A stretch of DNA of 5,457 nt from contig DQVU01000111.1 of the NCBI GenBank assembly GCA_015661585.1, forward strand, positions 1 to 5,457. Direction: 5' to 3'. Below the pieces are notes generated by a model, which saw nothing but the letters and a program-made list of their open reading frames with translations, made no database searches and was not told where the DNA came from. This document shows positions 1 to 5,457 of this stretch, in pieces. Within the stretch, counting starts at the first letter, position 1, and each line of letters starts with the position of its first letter. The stretch is from Methanothermococcus okinawensis. Its GTDB lineage: Archaea > AGJL01 > Methanococci > Methanococcales > Methanococcaceae. The translations under genes and the position numbers were made by a program.

Positions 1-266
1 AGGGTAATAGGGATCTCTTAGAGGATATAGATACCCTATTAAATTCAAAGTTTAATATCCTAAGTACATTCTTGGAGGATGGTGAAGGACTCCTTTTAAA
101 GGACGAGGATATTAAAAAAATACACAACAGTAAAAAAGAGGATAACTTCGGCTGGATACTAGAGGTTAAGAATATAGATATCCTAAAATACGAAGGATAC
201 GTCTATTCCCTAAAAGCCAAGAAGTATCACAACATCATTATAAACTCCAACATACTAACCCACCAG
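1..266 (+). other. C-terminal segment of an intein in DP2 (Gln-terminated)
   Basis: The protein encoded by bases 3-266 does not resemble DP2 and ends with intein splicing motifs. YEGYVYSLKAKKYHNIII fits block F (bases about 198-245). The next residues, to ILTHQ, fit block G, with a penultimate His (261-263) and terminal Gln (264-266). Cys at 267-269 is the +1 nucleophile. Splicing would join upstream extein residues to CDGDED. Most inteins end in Asn; the homologous Pyrococcus abyssi PolII intein is known to end in Gln and still splices. The roughly 60 residues before block F show no LAGLIDADG motif that I can recognise. Blocks A and B and any endonuclease lie outside the window, so mini-intein versus full intein cannot be decided here. 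Confidence 0.9.
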
Positions 267-1025
267 TGCGACGGAGATGAAGATAGTATATTCCTACTCT
301 TAGACGCCTTCCTAAACTTCTCCAAAATATACCTACCTGAGAAGAGAGGAGGACAGATGGATGCACCTTTAGTATTAACTACCATCCTAGATCCTAAGGA
401 GGTTGATGGAGAAGTCCATAACATGGACGTTGTATGGGAGTACCCGTTGGAGTTCTATGAGAGATCCCTTGATATGCCCTCTCCAAAGGAGGTTAAGGAT
501 CTCATAGAGACTGTGGAGGATAGACTTGGTACTCCAGCCCAGTACGAGGGACTTGGATACACCCATGAGACAAGTAGGATAGATAACGGGCCCTTCGTCT
601 GTACCTATAAAACCTTAGACACCATGCTTGAAAAGACTGAAGCCCAGTTGAAAGTTGCAAAGAAGATAAGAGCCGCAGATGAGAGGGATGTAGCAGAGAA
701 GGTAATACAATCTCATTTTATTCCAGATCTAATTGGAAATCTAAAGGCATTTTCACGGCAGGGAGTGAGATGTAAATGTGGTGCAAAATATAGAAGGATA
801 CCTCTACGGGGAGTATGTCCTAAGTGTGGTAGTAAGTTGATATTAACAGTGTCCAAGGGAGCTGTCGAAAAATATATGGATGTCTCCCAGAAGATGGCTC
901 AGGATTACAACGCAAGTAACTACATAAAACAGAGGTTAGAGTTAATTAGGGAAAGTATAGACAATCTATTTAAAAATGAGAGGAAGAAACAGGTACAGAT
1001 AGATCACTTCTTTAGAGGTCAGTGA
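1..1025 (+). CDS. polC: DNA polymerase D large subunit DP2, 3' part, with intein C-terminal segment (partial)
   Basis: This is the catalytic large subunit of the archaeal replicative polymerase PolD, which works with the small exonuclease subunit DP1. The reading frame (codons from base 3) is open from the left edge to TGA at 1023-1025. The gene therefore begins outside the window, and the TTG at 72 is not a start. Bases 1-266 encode the end of an intein. The C-extein of about 252 residues starts at 267 with CDGDED, the PolD active-site motif whose aspartates are essential in Pyrococcus enzymes, followed by LPEKRGG and MDAPLVLTT. A zinc ribbon (CKCG, then CPKCG, bases about 772-834) lies in the C-terminal third. 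The last residues contain QVQIDHFF, a good match to the PCNA-interacting box Q-x-x-h-x-x-F-F. There is no frameshift. Family assignment is essentially certain; the symbol polC follows M. jannaschii usage. Confidence 0.96.
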   Translation, partial: GNRDLLEDIDTLLNSKFNILSTFLEDGEGLLLKDEDIKKIHNSKKEDNFGWILEVKNIDILKYEGYVYSLKAKKYHNIIINSNILTHQCDGDEDSIFLLLDAFLNFSKIYLPEKRGGQMDAPLVLTTILDPKEVDGEVHNMDVVWEYPLEFYERSLDMPSPKEVKDLIETVEDRLGTPAQYEGLGYTHETSRIDNGPFVCTYKTLDTMLEKTEAQLKVAKKIRAADERDVAEKVIQSHFIPDLIGNLKAFSRQGVRCKCGAKYRRIPLRGVCPKCGSKLILTVSKGAVEKYMDVSQKMAQDYNASNYIKQRLELIRESIDNLFKNERKKQVQIDHFFRGQ

Positions 1026-1091
1026 ATTTCGATAAACCTTAATTTCTACAGAAAAATCGTCTAAGGAGTAAACAGATAAAAGATTAATCCT

Positions 1092-1151
1092 ACTCTGTGG
1101 TTAAATCTAAAACAGAGTTGTTATTTAGTTTTATAGTCATCTTTTTATTTT
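1092..1151 (+). terminator. Possible polC transcription terminator: hairpin then T-rich tract
   Basis: ACTCTGT (1092-1098) and ACAGAGT (1112-1118) form a perfect 7-bp inverted repeat with a 13-base loop, 67 bases after the polC stop. T-rich sequence follows, including TTTTTATTTT at 1142-1151. Archaeal termination depends mainly on U-tracts, so the hairpin may be incidental. Confidence 0.4.
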
Positions 1152-1196
1152 GATTATAAGTTTAAGATTTTATGTACTTGATTAATAACTAAAAAT

Positions 1197-1309
1197 AGAT
1201 ATTTAGGGAGAACCTCCCCCTTCCTCCAATAGTAAGATTAAAGTGGAAGAATGTTCTTTTTAAGTGTTTAATATTTTTTTACTCTTATTTTTATTATTTT
1301 TATAATAAT
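1197..1309 (+). repeat. Intergenic structured element, copy A
   Basis: In order this stretch holds AGATATTTAG (1197-1206), the hairpin GGGAG-AAC-CTCCC (1206-1218), CTCCAAT (1224-1230), a CTTCC/GGAAG pairing (1220-1224 with 1245-1249), a T-run (1257-1261) and TTTTTATAATAAT (1297-1309). The same blocks occur in the same order and orientation at 3144-3234. No open frame covers it. The rest of the polC-to-CBS gap is A+T-rich with nothing else recognisable beyond the hairpin at 1092 and the promoter at 1343. Function is unknown: terminator-like element, small RNA or dispersed repeat are all possible. Confidence 0.45.
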
Positions 1310-1342
1310 CATTATTTTTAATGGGAACTATGTTTTAATATT

Positions 1343-1350
1343 TTTATATA
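1343..1350 (+). promoter_or_regulatory. TATA box for the CBS-ahcY operon
   Basis: TTTATATA exactly matches the archaeal TATA consensus. With the usual spacing of about 25-27 bases from the box centre, transcription would start near 1372. That leaves a leader of about 20 bases that still contains the ribosome binding site at 1384-1390. The spacing fits well, but this is inferred from sequence alone. Confidence 0.6.
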
Positions 1351-1383
1351 TTGAATAAATATTAATTTATAACAAATACTACT

Positions 1384-1390
1384 AAGGTGA
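1384..1390 (+). promoter_or_regulatory. Ribosome binding site fixing the TTG start of the CBS gene
   Basis: AAGGTGA is complementary to the archaeal 16S rRNA 3' end and sits four bases before TTG at 1395. The same four-base spacing is seen before ahcY (GGTGG, then AAGG, then ATG) and the - strand ligase gene (GTGA, then AACT, then ATG), which supports the non-ATG start. Confidence 0.7.
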
Positions 1391-1394
1391 TAAA

Positions 1395-1793
1395 TTGATA
1401 TCAAAGTACGTTGTTAGAGACGTAATGACTAGAGGGATCTACGAAGTGTTCTTAGATACTCCTCTAAGGGATATAATAAAAACCATGGGCGAAAACAACA
1501 TATCCTCTGTAGTAGTGACAGATAGAGAAGGTACCTACTGGGGAATTATAACAAGTTTAGATGTACTGAAGTATTACACAAAAGATATAGATAACTTAAA
1601 GGCTGAGGACGTAATGGTCAGTAAGATCATCACAGTAGATCCTCTGACACCTTTAGAAAAGGCTGCTGCCATCATGGTGGAGAATAGAATACATCATCTC
1701 TACGTAGTATCTGAACTTAGGGAGGATAAGATAGTGGGAGTTATCAGTTCAAAGGATATTATTAGGGTACTTCACGAGGAACTGGAGAAGTAG
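1395..1793 (+). CDS. Stand-alone CBS-pair (Bateman) domain protein
   Basis: This 132-residue protein consists almost entirely of two CBS domains, which pair to form one adenosine-ligand-binding module. CBS1 spans about residues 9-60 and CBS2 about 72-126. Each begins with a typical DVM motif (DVMT, DVMV). Each ends in the ribose/phosphate-contact pattern: GIITSLD (50-56) and GVISSKD (115-121). There is no signal peptide, membrane segment or attached catalytic domain. Such proteins bind AMP, ATP, SAM or related ligands; M. jannaschii MJ0100, a CBS protein, binds SAM and methylthioadenosine. The TTG start is chosen for its GGTGA site and because CBS1 begins immediately. The gene ends 8 bases before ahcY on the same strand, so the two are probably cotranscribed. 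A role in sensing adenosyl metabolites for the SAM cycle is inference; the ligand is unknown. Confidence 0.9.
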   Translation: MISKYVVRDVMTRGIYEVFLDTPLRDIIKTMGENNISSVVVTDREGTYWGIITSLDVLKYYTKDIDNLKAEDVMVSKIITVDPLTPLEKAAAIMVENRIHHLYVVSELREDKIVGVISSKDIIRVLHEELEK

Positions 1794-1801
1794 GTGGAAG
1801 G

Positions 1802-3049
1802 ATGAGTAAAATTAGGGATATAAACCTATATCCTGAGGGAGAGTTGAAGATAGAATGGGCTAGGAGACATATGCCAGTTTTAAACCTTATAAGGGAGGAG
1901 TTTAAAGATGAAAAACCCTTTAAGGGGATTACCATAGGGATGGCACTACATCTGGAGGCAAAAACTGCTGTACTTGCTGAAACCTTAATGGAGGGAGGGG
2001 CAGAGATCGCCATTACTGGATGTAATCCTCTATCTACCCAGGACGATGTAGCTGCTGCCTGTGTAAAGAAGGGGATGAATGTATACGCCTGGAGGGGGGA
2101 GACTAGGGAGGAGTACTACGAAAACCTACATAGAGTACTGGATCATGAGCCTGATATAGTTATAGACGATGGAGCAGATCTTATATTTCTACTACATAAA
2201 GAGAGGCAGGAACTTCTAGATAAGATAATGGGAGGTTGTGAAGAGACTACAACCGGAGTTATAAGATTAAAGGCGATGGCTGAGGAGGGAGTATTAAAAT
2301 TTCCAGTTATAAATGTAAATGACGCCTATACAAAACACCTCTTTGATAACAGATATGGAACAGGACAGAGTGCCATGGACGGTATTATAAGGACTACAAA
2401 TCTACTAATCGCCGGGAAGAATGTGGTAGTTGCTGGATACGGCTGGTGTGGTAGAGGAGTTGCAATGAGGGCTGCTGGAATGGGTGCAAATGTTATAGTA
2501 ACTGAGGTTAACCCTATAAGGGCCTTGGAGGCCAAGTTAGATGGTTATAGAGTCATGAAGATGGAGGAGGCTGCCAAGATAGGGGATATTTTTATTACCA
2601 CAACTGGATGTAAGGATGTAATTAGGGCTGAACATATGTTGGTTATGAAGGATGGTGCCATCCTTGCAAATGCAGGGCACTTTGACAACGAGATCAGTAA
2701 AGAGGATCTTAGAAATATCTCCAAGTCTGTTAGAAAGGTTAGAAAAAACATAGAGGAGTATGACTTAGGGAATAAAAAACTCTACCTTCTTGGAGAAGGT
2801 AGATTGGTTAATCTTGTATGTGGAGATGGGCACCCCTGTGAGGTTATGGACATGAGTTTTGCAAATCAGGCCTTAAGTGCCAAGTTTCTTAAGGAAAACC
2901 ATGAGAAATTGGAGAACAAGGTGTATAATATACCCTATGAGCAGGATCTACGGATAGCCTCCTTAAAGTTAAGATCTATGGGTGTCGAGATCGATGAATT
3001 AACTCCAGAACAGAGGAGATACCTAAGTGATTGGAGAGAAGGGACTTAA
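1802..3049 (+). CDS. ahcY: S-adenosyl-L-homocysteine / S-inosyl-L-homocysteine hydrolase
   Basis: This NAD-dependent cytosolic enzyme splits the SAH-type product of methyltransferases into homocysteine and a nucleoside, completing SAM recycling. At 415 residues it has archaeal length and ends in RYLSDWREGT without the KPDHYRY tail of eukaryotic enzymes. Key residues align with human SAHH: H50 (H55), D123 (D131), E148 (E156), K178, D182 and N183 (K186, D190, N191), and H293 (H301). The NAD fold shows GYGWCG at 212-217 with E235 as the ribose-binding acid, and EETTTG at 147-152 contacts NAD. The orthologue in M. jannaschii (MJ1388) was reported to hydrolyse S-inosylhomocysteine after deamination of SAH by DadD, so that substrate is likely here too. 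Human T57 and E59 correspond to E52 and K54. The ATG has a GGTGG site overlapping the upstream CBS stop codon, so translation of the two is closely linked. Product family is certain; substrate is inferred. Confidence 0.96.
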   Translation: MSKIRDINLYPEGELKIEWARRHMPVLNLIREEFKDEKPFKGITIGMALHLEAKTAVLAETLMEGGAEIAITGCNPLSTQDDVAAACVKKGMNVYAWRGETREEYYENLHRVLDHEPDIVIDDGADLIFLLHKERQELLDKIMGGCEETTTGVIRLKAMAEEGVLKFPVINVNDAYTKHLFDNRYGTGQSAMDGIIRTTNLLIAGKNVVVAGYGWCGRGVAMRAAGMGANVIVTEVNPIRALEAKLDGYRVMKMEEAAKIGDIFITTTGCKDVIRAEHMLVMKDGAILANAGHFDNEISKEDLRNISKSVRKVRKNIEEYDLGNKKLYLLGEGRLVNLVCGDGHPCEVMDMSFANQALSAKFLKENHEKLENKVYNIPYEQDLRIASLKLRSMGVEIDELTPEQRRYLSDWREGT

Positions 3050-3143
3050 TTTATAGTTAATTAAAAATAAAAAGTAAAAAGCCCTAAAAAGTAGAATTAA
3101 CAATCCCCTCCCTAGTGCTCAATGTAAGGTGAAAATAACGACA

Positions 3144-3234
3144 AGATATTTAGAGAATCTCCCTTTTCTCCAATGTTCAGGAGCAGAGAGGAGAATCGTC
3201 TGTTTTTATTTTTTATAAAAATTTTTATAATAAT
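3144..3234 (+). repeat. Intergenic structured element, copy B
   Basis: This is the second copy of the element at 1197-1309. It has AGATATTTAG (3144-3153), a GAGA-A-TCTC hairpin (3153-3161), CTCCAAT (3168-3174), a TTCTCC/GGAGAA pairing (3166-3171 with 3190-3195), T-runs (3203-3214) and TTTTTATAATAAT (3222-3234). The outer stem differs in sequence from copy A but stays paired. It lies between the convergent ahcY and ligase genes and overlaps the predicted terminator. Bases 3050-3143 hold only A-rich sequence and a weak GTTAATT/AATTAAC inverted repeat. Confidence 0.45.
3201..3230. terminator. Likely bidirectional terminator between convergent genes
   Basis: T-runs at 3203-3207 and 3209-3214 would end + strand transcription from ahcY. 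The adjoining 18-base perfect palindrome (3213-3230, TTATAAAAA and its complement) puts a T-run on the - strand as well, 43 bases past the ligase stop. Convergent placement supports termination in both directions. Confidence 0.5.
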
Positions 3235-3273
3235 TATTAATTTTTTATGAGACTTTTTGATGGAATCGAGGAT

Positions 3274-4143
3274 TTATATAATACTTACAATATACTCCAC
3301 TAAACACCTTGCTATATCCACCTTGGAAACCCTCGAGAGGGCCTCCCAGGAGGGTGCTCCATTTACCTCTAACACCTTTAAACTTCCATCTTCATCCTCT
3401 ATAATATCTACACCACCGTAGAGTATCCCCAGAGCTTTTTTGGCTCTTAATGCTATATCCTCTATCTCAGGTGTAACCTCACATCTCTCGGGCCTCCCAT
3501 TTTGACGTATATTGGTTATCCAGTTGTCGGAGATACGGTACATAGCTGCAACAACTTCATCCCCTACAACAAAAGCTCTAATATCCCTGTACTCCTCCCC
3601 AGGTGTGTTTATAAACTCCTGGAGATATATCACTCCGTATCTCCTTTTATACTCATTTAGAAGATTTAACCTAGTTATAAGGGATTTATTTTTTAACCTG
3701 TGTATGCCCTCTCCACCATTTCCAAATATAGGTTTTAAAACACAGTCATTGAATTTCTCTATCCATATCATGGCTTTATGTATATCTTCAGTTACAACTG
3801 TCTTAGGATGAGGTACACTGTGGATATCCAAAAGTGCAGAGGTTTTAAACTTATTCCCACAGTTTTCCAAGGCCTCAGGGGGATTTATAACTGGAACGTA
3901 ATGTTCAATATACTTAAGAATATCGTATCTGTAATAGTTATTTATATCTCCAAGGTTTCTAACGAATATGGCATCGAGATCGAGAATATCCTTTCTTCTG
4001 TATTCAAATTTTATATCCATACCTATGTAGGATGTGATCCCAGAGGGTTTAATATATACAGGTGTAATGTTAAGTTCATTCATCACCCTCTCCAACTCGT
4101 AGGTAACCCAGTCCCTACTCTCACTTAATATACCTATCTTCAT
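3274..4143 (-). CDS. RimK-family ATP-grasp alpha-L-glutamate ligase (MptN/CofF type)
   Basis: This 289-residue ATP-grasp ligase probably adds glutamate to an acidic cofactor tail using ATP. The N-terminal domain starts MKIGILSESRDW. The ATP-grasp core shows lysines at 98 (NKFKTS) and 137 (VLKPIFG), the glycine loop GNGGEG (141-146), and the hinge segment YLQEFI (173-178). RDIRAFVVG (186-194) is typical of RimK. D246, E259 and N261 (LEVNGAPSW) are the expected metal ligands. Methanococcales have two such enzymes: MptN (tetrahydromethanopterin to tetrahydrosarcinapterin) and CofF (caps F420-2 with alpha-glutamate). The length suits either. I lean weakly to MptN but cannot decide from sequence alone, so no symbol is given. 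The ATG has a weak GTGA site four bases upstream. The gene is apparently monocistronic, converging on ahcY with 224 bases between them. Confidence 0.85.
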   Translation of the reverse strand: MKIGILSESRDWVTYELERVMNELNITPVYIKPSGITSYIGMDIKFEYRRKDILDLDAIFVRNLGDINNYYRYDILKYIEHYVPVINPPEALENCGNKFKTSALLDIHSVPHPKTVVTEDIHKAMIWIEKFNDCVLKPIFGNGGEGIHRLKNKSLITRLNLLNEYKRRYGVIYLQEFINTPGEEYRDIRAFVVGDEVVAAMYRISDNWITNIRQNGRPERCEVTPEIEDIALRAKKALGILYGGVDIIEDEDGSLKVLEVNGAPSWEALSRVSKVDIARCLVEYIVSII

Positions 4144-4203
4144 AGTTTCACGTTTTTACTGTGTGTGATTTTACCCCACGAGAAATAATTATAGATATGA
4201 AAA

Positions 4204-4214
4204 TTATATATATA
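4204..4214 (-). promoter_or_regulatory. Candidate TATA box for the ATP-grasp ligase gene
   Basis: On the - strand this reads TATATATATAA, about 60 bases before the ATG at 4143. The usual spacing puts the transcript start near 4183 and gives a leader of about 40 bases. The region is so A+T-rich that a chance match is possible. Confidence 0.4.
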
Positions 4215-4395
4215 GAGTAGAGATAGCAATTTTCTCGTTAAATAAATCATAATTTTTATCTAATTTACTCCCTATCCTATTTTGATTTTTTAACTAATTA
4301 CTTAATTTTATTTTTAGATTATTAATAAAAAGATTTGGGATTTTAGAAAAAAATTAAAAAGATTAACAAATTTACTGCAAAACTAACAGATTAAG

Positions 4396-4427
4396 AATTC
4401 TCTCTAAAAAAGCGATATAAGAGAATT
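4396..4427 (-). terminator. Possible terminator hairpin downstream of the DUF1611-like gene
   Basis: A perfect 8-bp inverted repeat (4396-4403 with 4420-4427) lies about 60 bases past the stop at 4489. On the - strand its loop contains TTTTTT, and another T-run follows at 4352-4346. Termination at these T-runs is plausible; the hairpin itself may be incidental. Confidence 0.3.
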
Positions 4428-4488
4428 TCTACTTTTATATGTTCTACTCTTTTTTCACGTGTTTAACAATGTTGAAATTATTTTATTA

Positions 4489-5445
4489 TTATAAAATATT
4501 ACACATATCCTCCTCTATAAACTCCTCTAAATATATTCCTTTTACCACATCCACTACTGGAATATTCAGCCTCTTGGAGATCCTACCCAATACCTCTCTA
4601 TAATTTTCACCTAAGTTTTTAAATCTCCTTCCATTTACAGTAACTCCTATTACCTTCCTATTACTTACTAACTCCAAAACCTTTATATGGCGCTCTATCT
4701 CCTCCACATTTAAGGTATCAGATGCAAGTATTATGTAATCAGGTTTTGAACCGTAGAGGATAGATAGACTTACAACACCCCCTCCCCTACCAGTTCCCAC
4801 CTCTAAGGGATCTGAGAATACTCCAGTTTGACTGGATACTACTATAATGTCTTTACCTTCTAAATCCACTTTTTTGACAGCACCAAAAATAGTAGAGGCA
4901 ACATGACATAGGGGTATAACCTGGGGGATCACCATCTCCTCCATATTGCATAATTTTGAGTGGGGCTCAGTACCTACACAACCTACCTTGAAGTACCTAC
5001 TAAGTTCCCTCTTTAAAATAAGAGATGTGGTAAATTTACCACTCTTCCTCCCAGTACCCATAACAGTTATTATCTTTCCCTCTATCCCCTCCAAACCCAA
5101 CTTGGCGTAATCTATGTATCTTTGGAATGCATAAGGATCTGAAGAGTCGAAGTATTCAACACCGTACTCCTCTGCAGTAGATATTAACTTATGGTTATCA
5201 GCTATTCTGTAGAGTCTAGCCATGTTGTATATGTTTTTACCTTTCTCCATCTCTTTTAATATAGTCTCCTCCCATACCTTTACCTCAGAGGGCTCCAGTA
5301 TCTCCTTAGTCCATATAAAGGTATCGTAATCCTCTTCGTATTTTCCATCTCCAAAGTGATAACCTACTATTTTAATATTAGAGAACCTCTCTAACCCCTC
5401 TGATACTTTGTTTTTATGGGATAGTTTTGCACACCTTACGATCAT
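4489..5445 (-). CDS. DUF1611 / DgcN-like P-loop protein, function unknown
   Basis: This 318-residue soluble protein has the two-part layout of DUF1611. The N-terminal domain (about 1-120) includes EKGKNIYNMARLYRIADN and GVEYFDSSDP, which match the family's 'G-nihnglh-fl-dd' stretch in position and pattern. A P-loop domain follows. Its Walker-type loop GTGRKSGKFTT (130-140) has the family spacing, G, five residues, then GK-x-TT, seen in DgcN as GTDCAVGK. After it come VGTEPHSKL (157-165), DIIVVSSQTG (199-208) and GVVSLSILYGSKPDYIIL (223-240), the last matching the family's GLLHGSQPD. DgcN is a D-glutamate N-acetyltransferase acting with the racemase DgcA, but no such partner is nearby. The usual EGQ around residue 206 is SSQ here, so the activity should not be transferred. 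The ATG has only a weak GGGAA upstream, and the frame stays open to the window edge, so a start further upstream is possible. Confidence 0.75.
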   Translation of the reverse strand: MIVRCAKLSHKNKVSEGLERFSNIKIVGYHFGDGKYEEDYDTFIWTKEILEPSEVKVWEETILKEMEKGKNIYNMARLYRIADNHKLISTAEEYGVEYFDSSDPYAFQRYIDYAKLGLEGIEGKIITVMGTGRKSGKFTTSLILKRELSRYFKVGCVGTEPHSKLCNMEEMVIPQVIPLCHVASTIFGAVKKVDLEGKDIIVVSSQTGVFSDPLEVGTGRGGGVVSLSILYGSKPDYIILASDTLNVEEIERHIKVLELVSNRKVIGVTVNGRRFKNLGENYREVLGRISKRLNIPVVDVVKGIYLEEFIEEDMCNIL

Positions 5446-5457
5446 AGCATTCCCTAT

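Larger units (their letters stand above)
4144..4488. other. Long A+T-rich intergenic region between two - strand genes
   Basis: No gene is visible on either strand. The stretch holds the ligase promoter candidate and two inverted repeats. ACGAGAAA (4178-4185) pairs with TTTCTCGT (4231-4238) across 45 bases that contain the TATA candidate. AATTCTCT (4396-4403) pairs with AGAGAATT (4420-4427) across a 16-base loop. A-runs at 4346-4352 and 4406-4411 are T-runs on the - strand and could terminate transcription of the upstream DUF1611 gene. TTTCACGT occurs at 4147-4154 and 4453-4460, close to the two ends of the gap. Confidence 0.5.

Noticed and set aside
227..424. A 65-residue - strand frame opposite polC
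   Set aside because: It is antisense to the conserved DP2 active-site region and shows no coding features.
72..1025. TTG at 72 as the start of a complete 317-residue protein
   Set aside because: The frame is open to the left edge, the sequence before the splice junction is intein, and the rest is only the C-terminal part of DP2.
1026..1394. CRISPR array or C/D-box RNA in the long gaps
   Set aside because: No regularly spaced direct repeats and no convincing C box plus D box pair were found here or in 3050-3273 and 4144-4488.
1762..2751. Short - strand open frames opposite ahcY
   Set aside because: They are antisense shadows of ahcY, with its conserved motifs on the other strand and no family resemblance of their own.
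3164..3200. tRNA T-arm suspicion from GTTCAGGAGC
   Set aside because: No acceptor stem, anticodon arm or proper B-box context surrounds it; the sequence is better explained by the hairpin element.
3512..4128. Two + strand open frames (3512-3811 and 3778-4128)
   Set aside because: They lie antisense to the well-supported ATP-grasp gene, resemble no family I know, and lack a convincing ribosome binding site.
5442..5457. ATGA overlap with an upstream gene before the DUF1611-like gene
   Set aside because: In the frame that would end at TGA (5444-5442) there is already a TAG at 5456-5454, so no coding frame runs into it.

Overview
The window carries five protein-coding genes, one of them cut by the left edge, and looks like part of the genome of a hyperthermophilic methanogenic archaeon of the order Methanococcales, probably Methanocaldococcaceae. 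The grounds are a D-family DNA polymerase subunit (archaea only), an archaeal-type S-adenosyl/S-inosylhomocysteine hydrolase without the eukaryotic C-terminal tail, a RimK-type ligase resembling the methanopterin/F420 glutamate ligases, AGG/GGA/ATA-rich codon use, very A+T-rich intergenic DNA, TTTATATA-type promoters and GGTGA ribosome binding sites. The species is not established.

Left part (1-1025, + strand): the 3' end of the gene for the DNA polymerase D large subunit (DP2, polC). The window opens inside an intein. Its C-terminal splice motifs are visible and end in His-Gln, not the usual His-Asn. Cys follows as the first residue of the extein, which continues with the catalytic DGDED motif, a zinc ribbon and a C-terminal PCNA-binding box.

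Centre (1395-3049, + strand): a probable two-gene operon with 8 bases between the genes. The first is a small stand-alone CBS-pair protein with a TTG start. The second is AhcY, which clears the homocysteine thioether product of SAM-dependent methylation. In M. jannaschii the orthologue acts on S-inosylhomocysteine. CBS pairs often bind adenosyl ligands, so the first protein may sense the metabolite state that the second controls.

Right part (3274-5445, - strand): a RimK-type ATP-grasp ligase (MptN/CofF-like) converges on ahcY. Further upstream on the same strand is a DUF1611/DgcN-like P-loop protein of unknown role. They are 345 bases apart, and the ligase seems to have its own promoter.

Three intergenic stretches are long: 1026-1394, 3050-3273 and 4144-4488. 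The first two share a degenerate, roughly collinear element (AGATATTTAG, a small hairpin, CTCCAAT, a second hairpin, a T-run, then TTTTTATAATAAT). It is not coding and may be a dispersed terminator-like or small-RNA element. I saw no tRNA, rRNA, CRISPR array, insertion sequence or defence system. The most notable items are the Gln-terminated intein in the polymerase active site and the paired intergenic element.
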